Below are positions 17,494 through 25,992 of a DNA stretch of 64,000 bases, one piece after another; position 1 is the stretch's first letter, and each line of letters starts with the position of its first letter. The notes under the pieces were generated by a model. That model saw nothing but the letters and a program-made list of their open reading frames with translations, searched no databases and was not told the origin of the DNA. This DNA is from Mycobacterium sp. ST-F2 (GTDB lineage Bacteria; Actinomycetota; Actinomycetes; Mycobacteriales; Mycobacteriaceae): NCBI RefSeq assembly GCF_001905655.1, contig NZ_JMHT01000057.1, positions 90,460-154,459 on the forward strand. The letters run 5' to 3'. Made by a program: the position numbers and the translations under genes.

Positions 17494-17525
17494 AGCGCCG
17501 CCCACCCTTTCGGGTGAGCGGCGCT
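17494..17525 (-). terminator. Rho-independent-type terminator of tuf
   Basis: AGCGCCGC (17494-17501) pairs with GCGGCGCT (17518-17525), extended inward by CACCC/GGGTG around a TTTC loop. On the minus strand it begins 18 nt after the tuf stop and is followed by TTTGTTGT. Confidence 0.85.
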
Positions 17526-17543
17526 CCGCTGGGAAAAACTAGA

Positions 17544-18734
17544 TCACTTGATGATCTTGGTGACGCGACCCGCGCCGACGGTACGACCGCCCTCACGGAT
17601 GGCGAAACGCAGACCCTCGTCCATGGCGACCGGCTGGATCAGCACGACGGAGATGTCGGTGTTGTCACCGGGCATGACCATCTCGGTGCCCTCGGGCAGG
17701 GTAACCACGCCGGTCACGTCCGTGGTACGGAAGTAGAACTGCGGGCGGTAGTTGTTGAAGAACGGCGTGTGGCGGCCGCCCTCGTCCTTGGACAGGATGT
17801 AGACGCTGCCCTCGAACTCGGTGTGCGGGGTGGTGGTGCCGGGCTTCACGACGACCTGGCCACGCTCGACCTCTTCGCGCTTGATACCACGAACCAGCAG
17901 ACCGACGTTGTCGCCGGCCTGGCCCTGGTCGAGCAGCTTGCGGAACATCTCGACACCGGTGACGGTGGTCTTGGTCGTGGTCGGGCGGATGCCGACGATC
18001 TCGACCTCTTCGTTGACGTTGATCACGCCACGCTCGACACGGCCGGTCACCACGGTGCCACGACCGGTGATGGTGAAGACGTCCTCAACGGGCATCAGGA
18101 ACGGCTTGTCGGTCTCGCGAACCGGGTCCGGGATGGACTCGTCGACGGCCTCCATGAGCTCCTCGACGGACTTGACCCAGGTCGGGTCGCCCTCGAGCGC
18201 CTTCAGCGCCGAGACGCGGACCACGGGGGCCTCCTCGTCGAAGTCCTGAGCCGACAGCAGCTCGCGGACCTCCATCTCGACGAGCTCCAGGAGCTCCTCG
18301 TCCTCAACCATGTCGGACTTGTTCAGCGCGACGAGGATGTAGGGCACGCCGACCTGGCGGGCGAGCAGCACGTGCTCACGGGTCTGCGGCATCGGGCCGT
18401 CGGTGGCGGCGACCACGAGGATTGCGCCGTCCATCTGGGCGGCACCGGTGATCATGTTCTTGATGTAGTCCGCGTGACCGGGGGCGTCCACGTGGGCGTA
18501 GTGGCGCTTGTCGGTCTGGTACTCAACATGCGAGATGTTGATGGTGATACCGCGCTGACGCTCCTCGGGCGCGTTGTCGATCTGGTCGAATGCGCGCGAT
18601 TCGTTCAAATCGGGGTACTTGTCGTGCAGAACCTTGGTGATTGCTGCAGTCAGCGTGGTCTTGCCGTGGTCAACGTGACCGATGGTCCCGATGTTGACGT
18701 GCGGCTTCGTCCGCTCGAACTTCGCCTTCGCCAC
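17544..18734 (-). CDS. tuf: Elongation factor Tu
   Basis: A 396-residue GTPase that brings aminoacyl-tRNA to the ribosome. The G1 motif GHVDHGKTTLT is at about residues 18-28, G3 DAPGHADY at 82-89, G4 NKSD near 137, followed by the two beta-barrel domains (RGTVVTGRVERG; FRTTDVTG). Length and sequence match mycobacterial EF-Tu. It starts with GTG, 90 nt after fusA, and is the last gene of the str operon; the gap could hold its own promoter. A strong hairpin follows. Confidence 0.97.
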   Translation of the reverse strand: MAKAKFERTKPHVNIGTIGHVDHGKTTLTAAITKVLHDKYPDLNESRAFDQIDNAPEERQRGITINISHVEYQTDKRHYAHVDAPGHADYIKNMITGAAQMDGAILVVAATDGPMPQTREHVLLARQVGVPYILVALNKSDMVEDEELLELVEMEVRELLSAQDFDEEAPVVRVSALKALEGDPTWVKSVEELMEAVDESIPDPVRETDKPFLMPVEDVFTITGRGTVVTGRVERGVINVNEEVEIVGIRPTTTKTTVTGVEMFRKLLDQGQAGDNVGLLVRGIKREEVERGQVVVKPGTTTPHTEFEGSVYILSKDEGGRHTPFFNNYRPQFYFRTTDVTGVVTLPEGTEMVMPGDNTDISVVLIQPVAMDEGLRFAIREGGRTVGAGRVTKIIK

Positions 18735-18824
18735 TTCTGTGTCCTCCTGGACTTGTTGGTGCTTTGGTTAAGCAGTGTTGATGTGTTCAGTTATGTGGTC
18801 TGCCGCAGCAGAACGGGTCAGAGA

Positions 18825-20927
18825 CTACTGGCCCGTCGCCTTGGCGATGATCTCCTTCGACACGTTCGCAGGAACTTCTGCGTACGAGTCGAACACCATG
18901 GAGTAGTTCGCCCGGCCCTGGGTCTTCGACCGAAGGTCGCCGACGTAGCCGAACATTTCGGACAGCGGAACCTGTGCCTTGACGACACGCGCACCGCTGC
19001 GCTCCTCCATGGCCTGGATCTGGCCACGGCGGGAGTTCAGGTCGCCGATCACGTCGCCCATGTAATCCTCGGGCGTGGTGACCTCGACGGCCATGATCGG
19101 TTCCAGGATGACCGGCTGCGCACCCTGCGCAGCCTTCTTCAGTGCCTGCGAACCAGCGACCTTGAAGGCCATTTCCGACGAGTCGACGTCGTGGTAGGCG
19201 CCGTCGAGCAGCGTCACCTTCAGGTTCACCAGCGGGTAGCCGGCCAGGATGCCGTACTGCATGGCGTCCTGCGCACCGGCATCCACCGACGGGATGTACT
19301 CACGCGGGATGCGGCCACCGGTGACCTTGTTCTCGAACTCGTAGGTCGCGCCATCTTCGCCGACGAACGGGTCGAGGTTGATGATGACCTTGGCGAACTG
19401 GCCCGAACCACCGGTCTGCTTCTTGTGGGTGTACTCCACGTTCTGCACCGACTTGCGGATGGTCTCACGGTAGGCCACCTGCGGCTTACCGACGTTGGCC
19501 TCGACCTTGAACTCACGACGCATGCGGTCCACCAGGATGTCCAGGTGGAGCTCGCCCATACCGCCGATGACGGTCTGGCCGGTCTCCTGGTCCAGGTGCA
19601 CCTTGAAGGTCGGGTCTTCTTCGGCGAGCTTCTGGATCGCCGTACCCAGCTTCTCCTGGTCGCTCTTGGTCTTGGGCTCGATGGCCACCTCGATAACCGG
19701 GTCCGGGAAGGTCATGGACTCCAGCACGATCTGGTTGGCCGGGTCGCACAGGGTGTCACCGGTGGTGGTGTCCTTGAGGCCGATGACCGCGTAGATGTGG
19801 CCGGCAGCGGCCGACTCGACCGGGTTCTCCTTGTTGGAGTGCATCTGGAACAGCTTGCCCAGACGCTCCTTCTTGCCCTTGGTCGAGTTGATGACCTGAG
19901 CACCGGAGTCGACCTTGCCCGAGTAGACGCGGACGTAGGTCAGCTTGCCGAAGAACGGGTGCGTGGCGACCTTGAACGCCAGACCCGAGAACGGCTCGTC
20001 GGCCGACGGCTTGCGCGAGATGATCTCGTCTTCCTTGCCCGGGACGTGGCCTTCGGCGGCCGCGACGTCCAGCGGGGTCGGCAGGTAGTCGATGACCGCG
20101 TCGAGCATGGGCTGCACGCCCTTGTTCTTGAACGCGGAACCACACAGCACCGGGTAGGCGGCGCTGGTGACGGTCAGCTTGCGCAGGCCGGCCTTGATCT
20201 CATCGATGGTCAGCTCTTCGCCGCCCAGGTACTTCTCCATGAGCTCGTCGTCGGTCTCGGCGACGGCCTCGATCATGGCGGTGCGGTACTCCTCGGCCTT
20301 CTCCTGAAGGTCGGCCGGGATGTCGACGACGTCGTACTTCTCACCGAGCTTGGTCTCGCCGCGCCACACCTTGGCCTTCATCTCGACCAGGTCGACGACG
20401 CCCTCGAAGTCACCTTCGGAGCCGATCGGGAGCTGGATCGGGATGACGTTCGCGCCCAGGCGGTCCTTCATGGTCTGGACCGAGAAGTAGAAGTCGGCGC
20501 CCAGCTTGTCCATCTTGTTGACGAAGCAGATGCGCGGCACGTCGTACTTGTCGGCCTGGCGCCACACCTGCTCGGACTGCGGCTCCACACCTTCTTTGCC
20601 GTCGAACACGGCGACGGCACCGTCGAGCACGCGCAGCGAACGCTCCACCTCGACGGTGAAGTCGACGTGGCCCGGGGTGTCGATGATGTTGATCTGGTTG
20701 TCGTTCCAGAAACAGGTGGTGGCAGCGGAGGTGATGGTGATACCACGCTCCTGCTCCTGCTCCATCCAGTCCATGGTGGCCGCGCCGTCATGGACCTCAC
20801 CGATCTTGTACGAGATACCGGTGTAGAAGAGGATGCGCTCGGTCGTCGTCGTCTTGCCGGCGTCGATGTGCGCCATGATGCCGATGTTGCGGACCTTGTT
20901 CAGGTCGGTCAGCACGTCCTGTGCCAC
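18825..20927 (-). CDS. fusA: Elongation factor G
   Basis: A 700-residue translocase GTPase. G1 AHIDAGKTTTTERIL at about residues 19-33, G3 DTPGHVDF, G4 NKMDKLG, then domains II-V, with the domain IV region GGSGQFAKVIINLDP and the C-terminal GARVVKAQVPLSEMFGYVGDLRS. It moves tRNAs and mRNA after peptide bond formation and helps split ribosomes. GTG start at 20927. Order rpsL-rpsG-fusA-tuf is the standard streptomycin operon. Confidence 0.97.
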   Translation of the reverse strand: MAQDVLTDLNKVRNIGIMAHIDAGKTTTTERILFYTGISYKIGEVHDGAATMDWMEQEQERGITITSAATTCFWNDNQINIIDTPGHVDFTVEVERSLRVLDGAVAVFDGKEGVEPQSEQVWRQADKYDVPRICFVNKMDKLGADFYFSVQTMKDRLGANVIPIQLPIGSEGDFEGVVDLVEMKAKVWRGETKLGEKYDVVDIPADLQEKAEEYRTAMIEAVAETDDELMEKYLGGEELTIDEIKAGLRKLTVTSAAYPVLCGSAFKNKGVQPMLDAVIDYLPTPLDVAAAEGHVPGKEDEIISRKPSADEPFSGLAFKVATHPFFGKLTYVRVYSGKVDSGAQVINSTKGKKERLGKLFQMHSNKENPVESAAAGHIYAVIGLKDTTTGDTLCDPANQIVLESMTFPDPVIEVAIEPKTKSDQEKLGTAIQKLAEEDPTFKVHLDQETGQTVIGGMGELHLDILVDRMRREFKVEANVGKPQVAYRETIRKSVQNVEYTHKKQTGGSGQFAKVIINLDPFVGEDGATYEFENKVTGGRIPREYIPSVDAGAQDAMQYGILAGYPLVNLKVTLLDGAYHDVDSSEMAFKVAGSQALKKAAQGAQPVILEPIMAVEVTTPEDYMGDVIGDLNSRRGQIQAMEERSGARVVKAQVPLSEMFGYVGDLRSKTQGRANYSMVFDSYAEVPANVSKEIIAKATGQ

Positions 20928-21003
20928 GGCTAGATTCCCACTCTTTCAGTTGCTTTGGTGTGTCCGCGTCGCCCAGACAGGGCGGTCAGTTGTGAATCAG
21001 ATG

Positions 21004-21031
21004 CGCCGGCCGCCGACATTGGCGGCCGGCG
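21004..21031 (-). promoter_or_regulatory. Intercistronic hairpin between rpsG and fusA
   Basis: CGCCGGCCGCC (21004-21014) pairs perfectly with GGCGGCCGGCG (21021-21031) around a 6-nt loop, 7 nt after the rpsG stop. No T-run follows, so it is more likely an RNA processing, stability or attenuation element than a full terminator. Confidence 0.6.
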
Positions 21032-21037
21032 ATTGAG

Positions 21038-21508
21038 TCACCAGCGGTAGTGCGCGAAGGCCCGGTTCGCCTCGGCCATCTTGTGGGTGTCCTCGCGTCG
21101 CTTGACGGCGGCACCCAGGCCATTGCTGGCATCCAGGATTTCGTTGGCCAGGCGCTCGACCATGGTCTTCTCGCGGCGAGCCTTCGAGAAGCTGACCAGC
21201 CAGCGCAGCGCCAGCGTGGTCGAGCGGTCCGGACGAACCTCGACCGGCACCTGGTAGGTCGCGCCACCGACACGGCGGCTGCGGACCTCGAGGGACGGCT
21301 TGACGTTGTCCATGGCGCGCTTCAGCGTCACGACCGGGTCGGTGCCGGTCTTCTCGCGAGCCTGCTCCAGGGCGCCGTAGACGATGCGCTCAGCCAGCGA
21401 CTTCTTGCCGTCCAGCAGCACCTTGTTGACCAGCTGGGTGACCAGCTGAGAACCGTAGACCGGGTCGTTGACCAGCGGCCGCTTCGGCGCGGGGCCCTTG
21501 CGTGGCAT
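21038..21508 (-). CDS. rpsG: 30S ribosomal protein S7
   Basis: 156 residues, the normal length for S7. It opens MPRKGPAPKRPLVNDPVYGS and contains the 16S rRNA-binding stretches LLDGKKSLAERIVYGALEQ and RSRRVGGATYQVPVEVRPDR. S7 starts assembly of the 30S head and in E. coli is the translational regulator of this operon. Its ATG shares one base with the rpsL TAA stop (TAATG), so the two are translationally coupled. Confidence 0.97.
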   Translation of the reverse strand: MPRKGPAPKRPLVNDPVYGSQLVTQLVNKVLLDGKKSLAERIVYGALEQAREKTGTDPVVTLKRAMDNVKPSLEVRSRRVGGATYQVPVEVRPDRSTTLALRWLVSFSKARREKTMVERLANEILDASNGLGAAVKRREDTHKMAEANRAFAHYRW

Positions 21509-21882
21509 TAGCTCTTCTCCTTCTTGGCGCCGTAACGGCTGCGTGCCTGCTTGCGGTTCTTGACACCCTGGGTGTCCAGCGAGCCGCGGATGATCTTGTA
21601 GCGCACACCGGGGAGGTCCTTCACACGACCACCACGCACGAGCACCATCGAGTGCTCCTGGAGGTTGTGGCCTTCACCCGGGATGTAGGCCGTGACCTCA
21701 ACCTGGCTCGTCAGCTTCACGCGGGCGACCTTGCGCAGCGCCGAGTTCGGCTTCTTGGGGGTGGTGGTGTACACGCGGGTGCACACACCACGACGCTGCG
21801 GGCTGCCCTTGAGTGCCGCGGTCTTGACCTTGGCGGTCTTGTCGTGGCGACCCTTGCGGACCAGCTGGTTGATGGTTGGCAT
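21508..21882 (-). CDS. rpsL: 30S ribosomal protein S12
   Basis: 124 residues, complete. S12 lies at the decoding centre and sets accuracy. Lys43 (in TTTPKKPNSALR) and Lys88 (in VRGGRVKDLPGVRY), whose substitution gives streptomycin resistance, are both present, so the allele reads as streptomycin-susceptible. First gene of the str operon, with a roughly 200-nt leader to the proposed promoter at 22091-22120. Confidence 0.97.
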   Translation of the reverse strand: MPTINQLVRKGRHDKTAKVKTAALKGSPQRRGVCTRVYTTTPKKPNSALRKVARVKLTSQVEVTAYIPGEGHNLQEHSMVLVRGGRVKDLPGVRYKIIRGSLDTQGVKNRKQARSRYGAKKEKS

Positions 21883-21907
21883 CTATCGGCTTTCTGTGTT
21901 GCGTGTC

Positions 21908-21939
21908 GTACTGCGGTTTAAGTCTCTGTACTGCGGTTT
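21908..21939. repeat. 12-bp direct repeat in the rpsL leader
   Basis: GTACTGCGGTTT occurs at 21908-21919 and again at 21928-21939, an exact 20-nt period (two helical turns), 26 nt upstream of the rpsL start. It could bind a tandem regulator on DNA or a protein on the leader RNA. Confidence 0.55.
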
Positions 21940-22090
21940 TCGTCCGATCGCATACCCCGCGTCCGGGCGTGTCGCACGAGGCCAGGCACAGACCTTGCGG
22001 TGCACCACGGACATGCGAATTGGCCCGGCGTGCAGGCTTGCCTACAAACACAATGAATGCAAGCGCCCAGTCGGCCAGGCACGAACCACC

Positions 22091-22120
22091 ACGATACCAG
22101 TACGGACCGCCACGATCCAA
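22091..22120 (-). promoter_or_regulatory. Candidate str-operon promoter
   Basis: On the minus strand TTGGAT (22115-22120) and TATCGT (22091-22096) are separated by 18 nt, a reasonable SigA -35/-10 pair with the TAnnnT -10 pattern. It implies a leader of about 200 nt before rpsL. Found by eye. Confidence 0.4.
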
Positions 22121-22181
22121 ACCCGCCCAGAGGACTCAAACCGCAGGTCAGAGCCGTGGAGCCAGGACCGTGACGAACACC

Positions 22182-23336
22182 TTACAGATGGCGGGACGCC
22201 CGTCGACCCATCAGAACCACTCCGAGGATGACCGCGAAGATCACCACCAGACCGCCACCGACAACCGCAATCCGCGGCACCGACCAGAACGACGGCGCGA
22301 TCTGTTTCGTCTGCACCGATTCCACGGATACCGGCAGCGGAAGGGGCCCGCCGGCCACCACCGCGGCGAACGACTTGGCCGAATCAGCGGTGAACTGCCC
22401 ATGGATCTGGGTGCGGCCGGTCGTGATGGGTTCCAGCAGCGCCGGCGCGCTGACCACCTGCGTGTCGACGACGAAAGCAGTCCGGGTGCCGATGTTGGCC
22501 GCCGTGAACGTCGACCAGATGTCAGCGGCCTTGTCGTCGAACGTCACGAAGACGACGTAGTCGCCGCGCTGCCCGCCCTGCCGGGCCGACGCATCCTTGA
22601 TCTGGTCGCCGCCGATGATCGACTTGTCCAGTAGGTAGACCTGTTTGCGGTCGTCGGAGCACGTCACCAGCGGCAGGTTCGGGTCGTCCTGGTCGGCCAG
22701 CAGGTCCGGCTGATCGCAGCGGGTGGCCTGGAACTGCAGCGCCAGCAGTTGAATCTGCGGCTGCTTACTCTGCCGGAGTTCTTTCTCGTCGGCGATGCGC
22801 TGACTGTCGGCAACCTGCGGGGTCCGGGGCGCCGTCGTCGCATCGGGCTTGGCCGCGATCGTGTGGATCACCGGCCTTATATAGAGGCGGCCGACGGTGG
22901 CCACCCCCCGCAGCTGGGCCTCGGTCACGTCGGTGGCTGTGACCTTGAGGGTGGTGCCGTCGAGCCGGACCGCCACGCCATGACCGCCGAGGTGGCGGAC
23001 CCGCGATTCGAGGGCCTTGCGCGTTCCTTCGAGCGCGTCGGGCGTCGTGGCCGAGCCCCGCTCGGGCTGCACCGCGAACGTGGCGTCGACAACCGGTCGA
23101 GGTGGGGCGGCCCGCCAAATGTCCTTGGTGACGAAGACGACCACGCCATAGCTCAGGACCAGCACCGCCAAGACGATGCCGACGAGCCACCGCGGCACCC
23201 CTGGCCGGTTCACGGGAACTGTCGCCTGCGGTTGCCATTGCGGCACCTGCGGTTGCCACGGCGGCTGCGCACCGTGCGGCATTGCTGGCGGCGGCATGCC
23301 GGGCGCCGACTGCCACGCGTTCGGGTCGTCCGACAT
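22182..23336 (-). CDS. SecD-like periplasmic head-domain membrane protein
   Basis: 384 residues. A Pro/Gln/Trp-rich N-terminus is followed by a transmembrane helix (WLVGIVLAVLVLSYGVVVFV), a long extracytoplasmic region and a C-terminal helix (IAVVGGGLVVIFAVILGVVLMG). The outside region reads like the SecD P1 head: RKALESRVRHLGGHGVAVRLDGTTLKVTATD near the base and, later, DYVVFVTFDDKAADIWSTFTAANIGTRTAFVVDTQVVSAPALLEPITTG. It lacks the six-helix channel of SecD, so it is not the translocase itself and may be a lineage-specific accessory or unrelated export factor. ATG at 23336 with GGGGAG 5 nt upstream; longer frame not supported. Monocistronic. Confidence 0.75.
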   Translation of the reverse strand: MSDDPNAWQSAPGMPPPAMPHGAQPPWQPQVPQWQPQATVPVNRPGVPRWLVGIVLAVLVLSYGVVVFVTKDIWRAAPPRPVVDATFAVQPERGSATTPDALEGTRKALESRVRHLGGHGVAVRLDGTTLKVTATDVTEAQLRGVATVGRLYIRPVIHTIAAKPDATTAPRTPQVADSQRIADEKELRQSKQPQIQLLALQFQATRCDQPDLLADQDDPNLPLVTCSDDRKQVYLLDKSIIGGDQIKDASARQGGQRGDYVVFVTFDDKAADIWSTFTAANIGTRTAFVVDTQVVSAPALLEPITTGRTQIHGQFTADSAKSFAAVVAGGPLPLPVSVESVQTKQIAPSFWSVPRIAVVGGGLVVIFAVILGVVLMGRRASRHL

Positions 23337-23516
23337 CAATCTCCCCACATCCGTCGTCACGCGACATGAAACACGCAGGCCAACCGGCACGTCATCCGTT
23401 CGTCTGAATCATCCGAAACCGGCTCAAGATCGCCGGGAACGAGGCCAACGACCTGATAACTTCCAGCGAACCTACAGGCCGGAACTGACGACCACGTCCG
23501 CAGCGGAAGGCACGGC

Positions 23517-24365
23517 ATGGGAACAGAACTGCCGCCGAGCAAGTTCGGCGCGGGATACACCTACGGTGGCACGGCGGAACCGGAGCCGTCGTCGTTCGCA
23601 CCGGCGACCACGCCGCCCGGCTTCTACACACCACCGGCAGCGCGACCCGCTCCGGCCGACTACGCGCCGCCCACGTCCTCGTCCCCCGGCCCGGTGGCCA
23701 CTTCGCAAGGCTTCTACACGCCGGCCGCCGCACAGCCGCCCGTCAGCGGATTTCCGCAGCCAGCCTCCTCGCCTGCCACCGGCTACCCGGTCGGATATCC
23801 GGTGAAGCAGCAGTACGCCGGCCCCGGTGGCACCGCGATCACCGCGGCAGTGCTGAGCTTTATCGGGGTGGTCTACAACGGAACGTACGCCGTTATCGGC
23901 GCAGCGTCCCTGGCCGGGTTGATCTTGATGGCCACCTCATCACCCCAGCCGATCGGCGATGACGGCACAATCGCGCTGACGGCGGCACTCGGCGTGGTGT
24001 CGACCATCGGCCCAATCTTGTTGTTGATCGGCGGGATCAAGCTGCTGCGGCACCGACTCCGCGGCCGCCAGATGATCGTGGCCGGCTGCCTGCTTACCAT
24101 TGCGGTGCAATTGTTTTGGACTCTCGGAATCTATGGCTTCATGCGCATCGGATCTGGCTTCATCGGATCGTTGGGCACGGAAGAAGCCTCATCGGCGTCG
24201 CACACTCTCAACAGCTACGCGGCGATGACCATGTTGTTCAACTTGCTTCCTGCCATCGGAGCGGTAGTCACCATGGCATTCGCCCTCGCCCCGGCGACCA
24301 GACGGTGGTGCGAACCGGTTCAGCGAATGCCCACACCAAGCGGCGCCTGGGGTCCTGCGGCGTAG
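23517..24365 (+). CDS. Four-helix membrane protein with Pro-rich N-terminus, unknown function
   Basis: 282 residues. The first ~95 residues are disordered and rich in Pro, Ala and Thr, with the opening PPSKFGAGYTYGGT and two FYTPPAA/FYTPAAA repeats. Four hydrophobic helices follow (AVLSFIGVVYNGTYAVIGAASLAGLILM; ALGVVSTIGPILLLIGGIKLL; QMIVAGCLLTIAVQLFWTLGIYGF; MTMLFNLLPAIGAVVTMAFALAP, described as segments). No catalytic motif is seen. Its N-terminal motif recurs in the next gene. Divergent from the SecD-like gene, 180 nt apart. Family not recognised. Confidence 0.75.
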   Translation: MGTELPPSKFGAGYTYGGTAEPEPSSFAPATTPPGFYTPPAARPAPADYAPPTSSSPGPVATSQGFYTPAAAQPPVSGFPQPASSPATGYPVGYPVKQQYAGPGGTAITAAVLSFIGVVYNGTYAVIGAASLAGLILMATSSPQPIGDDGTIALTAALGVVSTIGPILLLIGGIKLLRHRLRGRQMIVAGCLLTIAVQLFWTLGIYGFMRIGSGFIGSLGTEEASSASHTLNSYAAMTMLFNLLPAIGAVVTMAFALAPATRRWCEPVQRMPTPSGAWGPAA

Positions 24366-24495
24366 TCGGTGCTGGGCGTTTTCATCCGAACGGCGGACAA
24401 ATTTTCGCGGAAACTGGGCCGTCAGCAATCTAATATCTGCGTCAGCAGCTAACCGGCGGCGATGTTGACGGCAGATTCCAGCGCAAGGACCCAGC

Positions 24496-25962
24496 ATGAG
24501 CGATCATCCCGATGCCGACAATGAAAAGCCATGGGGCGCACCAACAGTAACTCCACAAGCGGCTCGAACCAACGCTCTACCCGCCAGCCGGTTCCGCGCC
24601 GGGACGACCTACAGCGGCACCACTTCACCTCGTATCGCGACGCCGAACACTCCCCCACAGCAAGCGTCGAAGCCGGTGCAGCCACCGACGCCTGTACCGC
24701 CACCTGTACCGCCACCGAACCGGGCCGCACCCGCTGCGCCCGCCGCACCGATCCCGCCGATCACGCAGCCGACCGTCAACCCCGTCACCAACCCGATCCC
24801 GGCGACCGGATATGCCGGCGCAGCTCCCCTCGTCGGCGGCCGGCCGCTGATCTTCGACCTGAAGCCCCACCACGCCATGTGGGGGTTGGCCGGATTCGCA
24901 GCCTTGGCGTCGCTGGTGTCCGGTCTCGGGTGGATCCTCGCGGTGGGCGGGTGCGCGTACGGCGCGTGGTACCTGCAGGCCCGCGGCACCCAGTGGCCGC
25001 CCGACATCGCCGACGTGTTGGCCCGGTACCGGCTCGCACCCCCTGCACCTGGACAACCATCGACAGGCGGTGCCGCCGGACGGCCCGCTCCCGTGCCGTA
25101 CATGCCGTTCCGCTCAATGACATTCACAGAGATGTTTCGCAGCGCCTGGGCGGTGTTGTCGCGAAACTGGCCCACCCTGGTCGGGGTGCCGGCCGTCATC
25201 CTGACTGCATTCGCGGTGGTTTTCGGCATCGTCCTCACGCTCGGAACGACGGTGCTGATGCAGGCGATGGATACGACGTTCAGCTCGACTGGGTCCATCG
25301 GCACCGTGGTGGTGGTGATGTTCGTCGGACTCACGCTGCTGACGTACGCCGTCGCGCTGCCGGCCGACGCCCTGCTGATCGCGCTGTCCGTCATCGTCAC
25401 GCACAAGGCAGTGTCCGGAGAGCAGATTCGACTCGCCACCGTGCTGCCGTTGGCCCGGCAGCGGATGTTCGCCGTCGTGCGGCTGACCCTGGCGTTCTAC
25501 ACGATCTTTTTCCTCACCGACGCGATCTTCTACTTCGGAATCGTCGCCACGCTGTTCACCGCACCGGCCGCGGTGGTCCCGGTGATGATCCTGCTGTTCG
25601 CCTTCAACTTCGCGGTGGGCATCATGCTCAGCCTGTCGCCCATCGTCGTGGTGATGGAAGGCCGCGGGGTCGTCGACTCGTTCCGGCGCTCCTTCGAACT
25701 GGTCAAGCTCGACTGGACCCGGATCCTCGGCATCCATGCGATGTGGGCGATCTGCGTCATCCCCCTGCTGCTGTTGTCGTCGTTTTTCGTCTCGATTGCA
25801 CTGGGCGGCATCGGCATCGGCGTGTTCTTCATCGTGGCGCTCTCATTGCTCATCGCCTACACGCGCACCCTGCAGATGGTGGCGTACATGGACCTGCGCA
25901 TGCGGCACGAGAATTTCGATCGCGAACTGTTCGATGCGTGGACACGCAACGCCCGGGTCTGA
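24496..25962 (+). CDS. Polytopic membrane protein with long Pro-rich N-terminus
   Basis: 488 residues. The N-terminal ~170 residues are Pro/Ala/Thr-rich and open with a motif like the previous gene's (ASRFRAGTTYSGT versus PSKFGAGYTYGGT). Two helices near 130-165 are followed by a C-terminal domain with about six helices (from FTEMFRSAWAVLSRNWPTLVG), including GRGVVDSFRRSFELVKLDWTRILGIHAMWAI. The latter resembles the membrane domain found on some glycerophosphodiesterases and many actinobacterial proteins, where no reaction is known. The C-terminal MRHENFDRELFDAW tail is typical of that family. ATG start at 24496. Confidence 0.75.
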   Translation: MSDHPDADNEKPWGAPTVTPQAARTNALPASRFRAGTTYSGTTSPRIATPNTPPQQASKPVQPPTPVPPPVPPPNRAAPAAPAAPIPPITQPTVNPVTNPIPATGYAGAAPLVGGRPLIFDLKPHHAMWGLAGFAALASLVSGLGWILAVGGCAYGAWYLQARGTQWPPDIADVLARYRLAPPAPGQPSTGGAAGRPAPVPYMPFRSMTFTEMFRSAWAVLSRNWPTLVGVPAVILTAFAVVFGIVLTLGTTVLMQAMDTTFSSTGSIGTVVVVMFVGLTLLTYAVALPADALLIALSVIVTHKAVSGEQIRLATVLPLARQRMFAVVRLTLAFYTIFFLTDAIFYFGIVATLFTAPAAVVPVMILLFAFNFAVGIMLSLSPIVVVMEGRGVVDSFRRSFELVKLDWTRILGIHAMWAICVIPLLLLSSFFVSIALGGIGIGVFFIVALSLLIAYTRTLQMVAYMDLRMRHENFDRELFDAWTRNARV

Positions 25963-25992
25963 CGACCGCCTCGAAAAACGTGGAGCCCCAAC

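Noticed and set aside
17478..20933. A 1151-codon open frame opposite tuf and fusA
   Set aside because: It is the antisense shadow of two highly conserved genes; composition is rich in Val, Asp, Leu, His and Gly and shows no domain.
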